The translations under genes and the position numbers were made by a program. The notes under the pieces were generated by a model, which saw nothing but the letters and a program-made list of their open reading frames with translations, did not search any database and had not been told where the DNA came from. Below are positions 6,699 through 9,548 of a stretch of DNA of 9,548 nucleotides, one piece after another. The stretch's first letter is position 1. The number at the start of each line of letters is the position of its first letter. Origin of the DNA: DATEDA01 sp050741515 (GTDB lineage: Bacteria > Pseudomonadota > Gammaproteobacteria > Burkholderiales > SG8-39); contig JBOIFD010000072.1 in NCBI GenBank assembly GCA_050741515.1, positions 1-9,548 on the forward strand, written 5' to 3'.

Positions 6699-7498
6699 CG
6701 AAGATCTTCCGCGAGTACGACCAGGGGCAACTCGATGCCCAGTACGAGCAGCGCGCCTGGGTGCCGCACGCCGACGCCATCATCGCGCGCTACGCCGCGG
6801 CGAGCGCGGCGGTAAAGCGGCGCCTGGGCGAGCCGGTCACGTTCTCCTACGGCCCGACGGCGCCCGAAACGCTGGATCTCTACCGCCCGGCCGGGAGCGC
6901 GCGCGCGCCGCTCGTCGCGTTCGCGCACGGCGGCGCCTGGAAGCGCCAGTCGAAGCGCGAGCAGATGTTCCCCGCGGAGACCTTCCTCGGGGCCGGTGCG
7001 GCGTACGCCGCGCTCGACTTCGCGCTGCTGCCGAGCGTCACGCTGCCCGAAATGGTCGGGCAGGTATGCCGGGCGCTGCAGTGGCTGCGGGAACGCCTCG
7101 CGCCGTCAAAGCTCGTCGTGTGCGCGCATTCCTCCGGCTCGCATCTCGCCGCCTGCGCGCTGACGAGAATCGATGCCGTCGACGAAGCGCTGCTGGTCTC
7201 CGGTGTCTACGACCTGCTGCCGGTGCGGCTGAGCGCGCGCAACGAATACGTGCGGGTCGACGAGCGGCTCGAGGACGAGTTCAGCCCGATCCGGCACGTC
7301 GAGCGCATCGCCTGTCCGGTCACGGTGGCGTGGGCGGAGAAGGAGAGCGCGGAGTTCGCGCGGCAGTCGCGCGAGTTCGCCGGCAAGCTCGGCGCGCCGA
7401 CGATCGTCGGCGCGGGGCTCAACCACTTCGAGATCATCGAGACGTTGGCCGACCCGAACTCGCCGCTCGGCCGTGCGGCGGTGGCGATGCTCGGCTAG
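6695..7498 (+). CDS. Kynurenine formamidase-like alpha/beta hydrolase
   Basis: Cytoplasmic hydrolase of the arylformamidase/carboxylesterase group, 267 residues. The N-terminal YDQGQLDAQY and the RYAAxSAAVKRRLG...YGP..PETLDLYRP layout match bacterial arylformamidases, which cleave N-formylkynurenine to kynurenine and formate. The oxyanion motif HGGAW is at residues 78-82, the nucleophile elbow AHSSG gives Ser146, and GLNHFE gives His244. The acid expected in the loop before EF (residues 213-221) is Glu215 or Glu217, not the usual Asp. The start is TTG at 6695, overlapping the beta-subunit stop by 4 bp (TTGA); family length and conserved N-terminus favour it although the Shine-Dalgarno is poor. 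Placed behind a Rieske oxygenase, it may cleave a formamide, amide or ester made by ring oxidation. Action on formylkynurenine itself is not shown, since no tryptophan dioxygenase or kynureninase is nearby. Confidence 0.85.
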   Translation: MTKIFREYDQGQLDAQYEQRAWVPHADAIIARYAAASAAVKRRLGEPVTFSYGPTAPETLDLYRPAGSARAPLVAFAHGGAWKRQSKREQMFPAETFLGAGAAYAALDFALLPSVTLPEMVGQVCRALQWLRERLAPSKLVVCAHSSGSHLAACALTRIDAVDEALLVSGVYDLLPVRLSARNEYVRVDERLEDEFSPIRHVERIACPVTVAWAEKESAEFARQSREFAGKLGAPTIVGAGLNHFEIIETLADPNSPLGRAAVAMLG

Positions 7499-7695
7499 CG
7501 TCGGGGCACAACCGGATCTTTGACGGAGGTCGGGCGGTCGCGGACCGAGGCGCGGCGCAAGTGGCAAGCAGGAACGTCGCGAGTCCCGATCTCGGGGAAT
7601 GCGGAGCCGGTCATGGTGTTAGCATACCGGAGCGCGGCGGCGTGTTCCCGGCATCCGGCTGACGCCCCCCTGTCGAAGCGCACGCACGCCATCCC
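7499..7695. other. 197-bp intergenic boundary region
   Basis: Space between the catabolic operon and the RibD-like gene, with no supported gene or terminator. It holds only short stems such as CGGTC-GCG-GACCG (7535-7547). A TTGACG at 7520-7525 has no matching -10. A partly palindromic GGTGTTAGCATACC (7615-7628) is the most AT-rich spot and might carry a -10 (TAGCAT, 7621-7626) for the downstream gene, about 70 bp before its ATG. A 39-codon minus-strand frame (7614-7495) is treated as doubtful. Confidence 0.4.
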
Positions 7696-8676
7696 ATGCT
7701 TCTGCCTGCCCGAACGCCTGCGTCGAGTCCCGCCTCTCGTTCCGCAACCGACGCGTGGGCGCTGCTCCTCGCCCTCGTTCGCCTGCGCCGGAGCCGCGGC
7801 CTGCCCGACCGGGACGCCGGTTTCCGGCTCCTGGAGGACGGCACGCTTGCGGAGACGCCCGATTCCGATCCACGCATTGCGGCACGCTGGCGACCGCAAA
7901 CGGGCTGGTCGGTCCCCGGGGACGCCGGCGAACCGGCGCGCGCGATGCTCGATCTCTACCTCCCCGTCTGCAATGCGCGCCCGGAGCGGCCGTTCGTCGT
8001 CGCGCATCTCGGCCAGAGCATCGACGGCTGCATCGCCACCGGTTCCGGCGATTCCCGATTCGTCACCGGCGAGGCCAATCACCGCCACCTCCATCGCCTG
8101 CGCGCGCTCTGCGATGCGGTGGTCGTCGGCGTGGAAACGATCTCGACCGACGACCCGCTGCTCACGACGCGGCTGGTGCCGGGCGACAATCCGGTCCGCG
8201 TCGTGCTCGATCCGTCCTTCCGCGTTCGGCCCGCGGCCGGCGTCCTGACCGACCGGCGCGCCCCGACGATCCTCGCCGTGGATGCCGCGCGCATGCCGGA
8301 AACCGAGGGCCGCGCGGGCGCGGCCGAGGTTGTCGGCGCGCCCCGTCACGGCAACAGTCTCGACCTCCGCGCGCTGCTCTCGGTCCTGAACGCGCGCGGA
8401 CTGCATGCCCTGTTCATCGAGGGCGGCGGCGTCACCGTGTCGCAGTTTCTCGAGGCGGGGCTGATCGATGCGCTGCAGATCGCGATCGCGCCGGTGATCA
8501 TCGGCTCCGGTCGCCCCGGGCTGCAGCGCCCGGCCGCGCCGTCGATGCGCGACTGTCTGCGTCCGGCCGGACAAGTATTCCGGATGGGTGAAGACGTGCT
8601 GTGGTCGTTCGACCTCCGGCCCGCCTCGGCCAGGCCTCCGCCGGCGGACGCGCCGGACCTGCAGCGCATCGACTGA
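7696..8676 (+). CDS. RibD C-terminal (pyrimidine reductase/DHFR-like) domain protein
   Basis: Predicted NAD(P)H-dependent reductase related to the C-terminal half of riboflavin protein RibD, 326 residues. The reductase domain covers about residues 99-312. It has the AHLGQSIDG start (103-111), the HLHRLRALCDAVVVGVET helix-strand block (131-148), TDDPLLTTR (151-159), NPVRVVLDP (165-173) and the IEGGG nucleotide-binding turn (241-245), followed by the APVIIGSGRPGL strand. Residues 17-95 form a short N-terminal region with no cytidine-deaminase zinc motif, so this is not a bifunctional RibD. That region ends in a LDLYLPV segment and its function is unknown to me. A basic, low-complexity first 16 residues suggests the real start might be a little later, but no better in-frame start with a Shine-Dalgarno site is seen. 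It converges with a SAM methyltransferase gene. In primary riboflavin synthesis it would lack its deaminase partner, so a role on a flavin- or pterin-like side product is an inference. Confidence 0.85.
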   Translation: MLLPARTPASSPASRSATDAWALLLALVRLRRSRGLPDRDAGFRLLEDGTLAETPDSDPRIAARWRPQTGWSVPGDAGEPARAMLDLYLPVCNARPERPFVVAHLGQSIDGCIATGSGDSRFVTGEANHRHLHRLRALCDAVVVGVETISTDDPLLTTRLVPGDNPVRVVLDPSFRVRPAAGVLTDRRAPTILAVDAARMPETEGRAGAAEVVGAPRHGNSLDLRALLSVLNARGLHALFIEGGGVTVSQFLEAGLIDALQIAIAPVIIGSGRPGLQRPAAPSMRDCLRPAGQVFRMGEDVLWSFDLRPASARPPPADAPDLQRID

Positions 8677-8686
8677 CCGGCTGGAA

Positions 8687-8709
8687 GCCGTCTCGACAAT
8701 CGAGACGGC
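8687..8709. terminator. bidirectional hairpin terminator between convergent genes
   Basis: A perfect 10-bp inverted repeat, GCCGTCTCGA (8687-8696) and TCGAGACGGC (8700-8709), with a 3-nt CAA loop. It starts 10 bp past the RibD-like stop and ends 2 bp from the methyltransferase stop. Its symmetry lets it serve both directions. The U-tract expected of a classical intrinsic terminator is missing on both sides, so a Rho-assisted or 3'-end-protecting role is also possible. Confidence 0.65.
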
Positions 8710-8711
8710 CG

Positions 8712-9548
8712 CTACTCCGGCCGGCCCGCGATGTCCACATGACCGACGCGCAGCGCCGACACGCCCTGCGCGATCGCCGCTGCACGCCGCGCCGCCCACC
8801 CGGCGAACGCGCTGCCGCGGTCCGGTTCGATCTCCGTGGCCGCAGCGCGCCAGCCTTCGAGCAGCGCTCGTTGCATCGCGCCGGCCTCGGGGCCGATCCG
8901 CCAGTCGCTCCGTGCCTGGGCAACGCGGTATCCCGCGGCGCCATACAGAGTCGCGGCGCACCCGGCAGCGCCCGGGCCGAGCGCCGGGCCGAATCCCTTG
9001 TCGAGTCCCTGGTGGCGATTCACCGCATCGCGCACGCGCGCGTCGTCGGAGTCCTCCGGCAGCCAGGCCGTCTCGCCGTCGTAGGTGAGCGCGAAGAGAA
9101 TCGCCGCGCCCGCCGCCCGGCAGTCGCGCGCAAGGTGCGCGAGCCAGCGTTCCGAGACGAGGTCGAGCAGCGCCGCGGCGGTCACCAGGTGCACGCCCTC
9201 TCGCACCACGCGATCGAGGTCGCGCGTGAGGTCGAGCTCGCGCGCCTTCACTTCCGCCTCGAACCCGTCGCCCGTCACCGTCACGTCCGGTCCGCGCAGC
9301 CGAAACCGGTAGGCGCGCTGCTCCGCCCATCCGGCGAGGCGGGGCGCGACGGCTTCGAGCAGGCGCGCGTCGTGGTCGACGACCGTCCAGCGCTGGCGGC
9401 CGTCGATGCGCGGCGCCAGGTAGCGCACGTTGGCGCCGGTTCCGGTCGCGAGATCGACGATGTCCACGACCTCGGCGTTAGACCAGTGCGCGGCAAGCTC
9501 GCCTACGAGCCCCGCGCTTCGGGCGTCGGCGTCGAACGGCTCGCGGAT
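8712..9548 (-). CDS. Class I SAM-dependent methyltransferase (5' partial)
   Basis: Probable small-molecule methyltransferase, 278 codons visible and open to the right edge of the window. Reading in frame from base 9548 gives an IREPFDADARS segment and a short helix before motif I, IVDLATGTGAN (codons 30-40, SAM-binding glycine loop). VVDHD follows at the end of strand 2, the acidic pair for the SAM ribose. Because this conserved N-terminal part is in frame, the GTG at 9467 is unlikely to be the true start; the gene begins a few codons beyond the window. Motif I has Ala-Thr where many relatives have Gly-Ala. Further parts include AAALLDLVSERWL (post-motif region) and an ILFALTYDGE strand. The substrate is not apparent. 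It faces the RibD-like gene tail to tail, and co-function is suggested only by proximity. Confidence 0.88.
   Translation of the reverse strand: MREPFDADARSAGLVGELAAHWSNAEVVDIVDLATGTGANVRYLAPRIDGRQRWTVVDHDARLLEAVAPRLAGWAEQRAYRFRLRGPDVTVTGDGFEAEVKARELDLTRDLDRVVREGVHLVTAAALLDLVSERWLAHLARDCRAAGAAILFALTYDGETAWLPEDSDDARVRDAVNRHQGLDKGFGPALGPGAAGCAATLYGAAGYRVAQARSDWRIGPEAGAMQRALLEGWRAAATEIEPDRGSAFAGWAARRAAAIAQGVSALRVGHVDIAGRPE

Noticed and set aside
7520..7525. TTGACG as a -35 element for the RibD-like gene
   Set aside because: No -10-like hexamer is found 16-18 bp downstream, where the sequence is GACCGAGG.
7495..9330. Very long minus-strand open frame across the RibD-like gene and out of phase with the methyltransferase
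   Set aside because: It crosses the hairpin and two well-supported genes, and its product is Arg/Gly/Ala-rich without domains. A GC-codon artefact explains it.

Overview
The window is very GC-rich, densely packed bacterial DNA with third codon positions dominated by G/C, short or overlapping gene junctions and frequent GTG/TTG starts. This suits a high-GC soil or aquifer proteobacterium or a Rokubacteria/NC10-like metagenomic lineage. The sequence alone does not settle the taxonomy. No rRNA, tRNA, CRISPR array, IS element or phage gene was seen.

Layout: (1) 1-2425, plus strand: two paralogous SsuC/TauC-type ABC permeases, the first cut by the window edge, overlapping by ATGA, then a secreted NMT1/SsuA-like binding protein. 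(2) 4864-2438, minus strand: an FAD-dependent aromatic-ring hydroxylase-like monooxygenase, a small VOC (glyoxalase-fold) protein and the SsuB/TauB-type ATPase. The ATPase meets the binding-protein gene tail to tail across 12 bp. (3) 4919-7498, plus strand: large and small subunits of a Rieske non-heme iron ring-hydroxylating dioxygenase and a kynurenine-formamidase-like alpha/beta hydrolase, spaced by 1 bp and then overlapping by 4 bp. The two oxygenase operons diverge from a 48-bp gap. (4) 7696-9548: a RibD-reductase-like protein (plus) convergent with a class I SAM methyltransferase (minus, cut by the right edge), separated by a strong symmetric hairpin.

The first three blocks read together as an uptake-and-degradation locus for an unknown aromatic or N-heteroaromatic compound. 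An ABC importer would bring it in, a Rieske dioxygenase and a flavin monooxygenase would oxidise it, the formamidase-like hydrolase would cleave a (form)amide or ester, and the VOC protein might open or isomerise an intermediate. This is inferred from gene content and the substrate cannot be read from the sequence. No ferredoxin, reductase or transcriptional regulator for these enzymes lies inside the window. The fourth block looks unrelated and belongs to a flavin/pterin-like or modified-metabolite context. The 197-bp gap at 7499-7695 is the likely boundary between the two.
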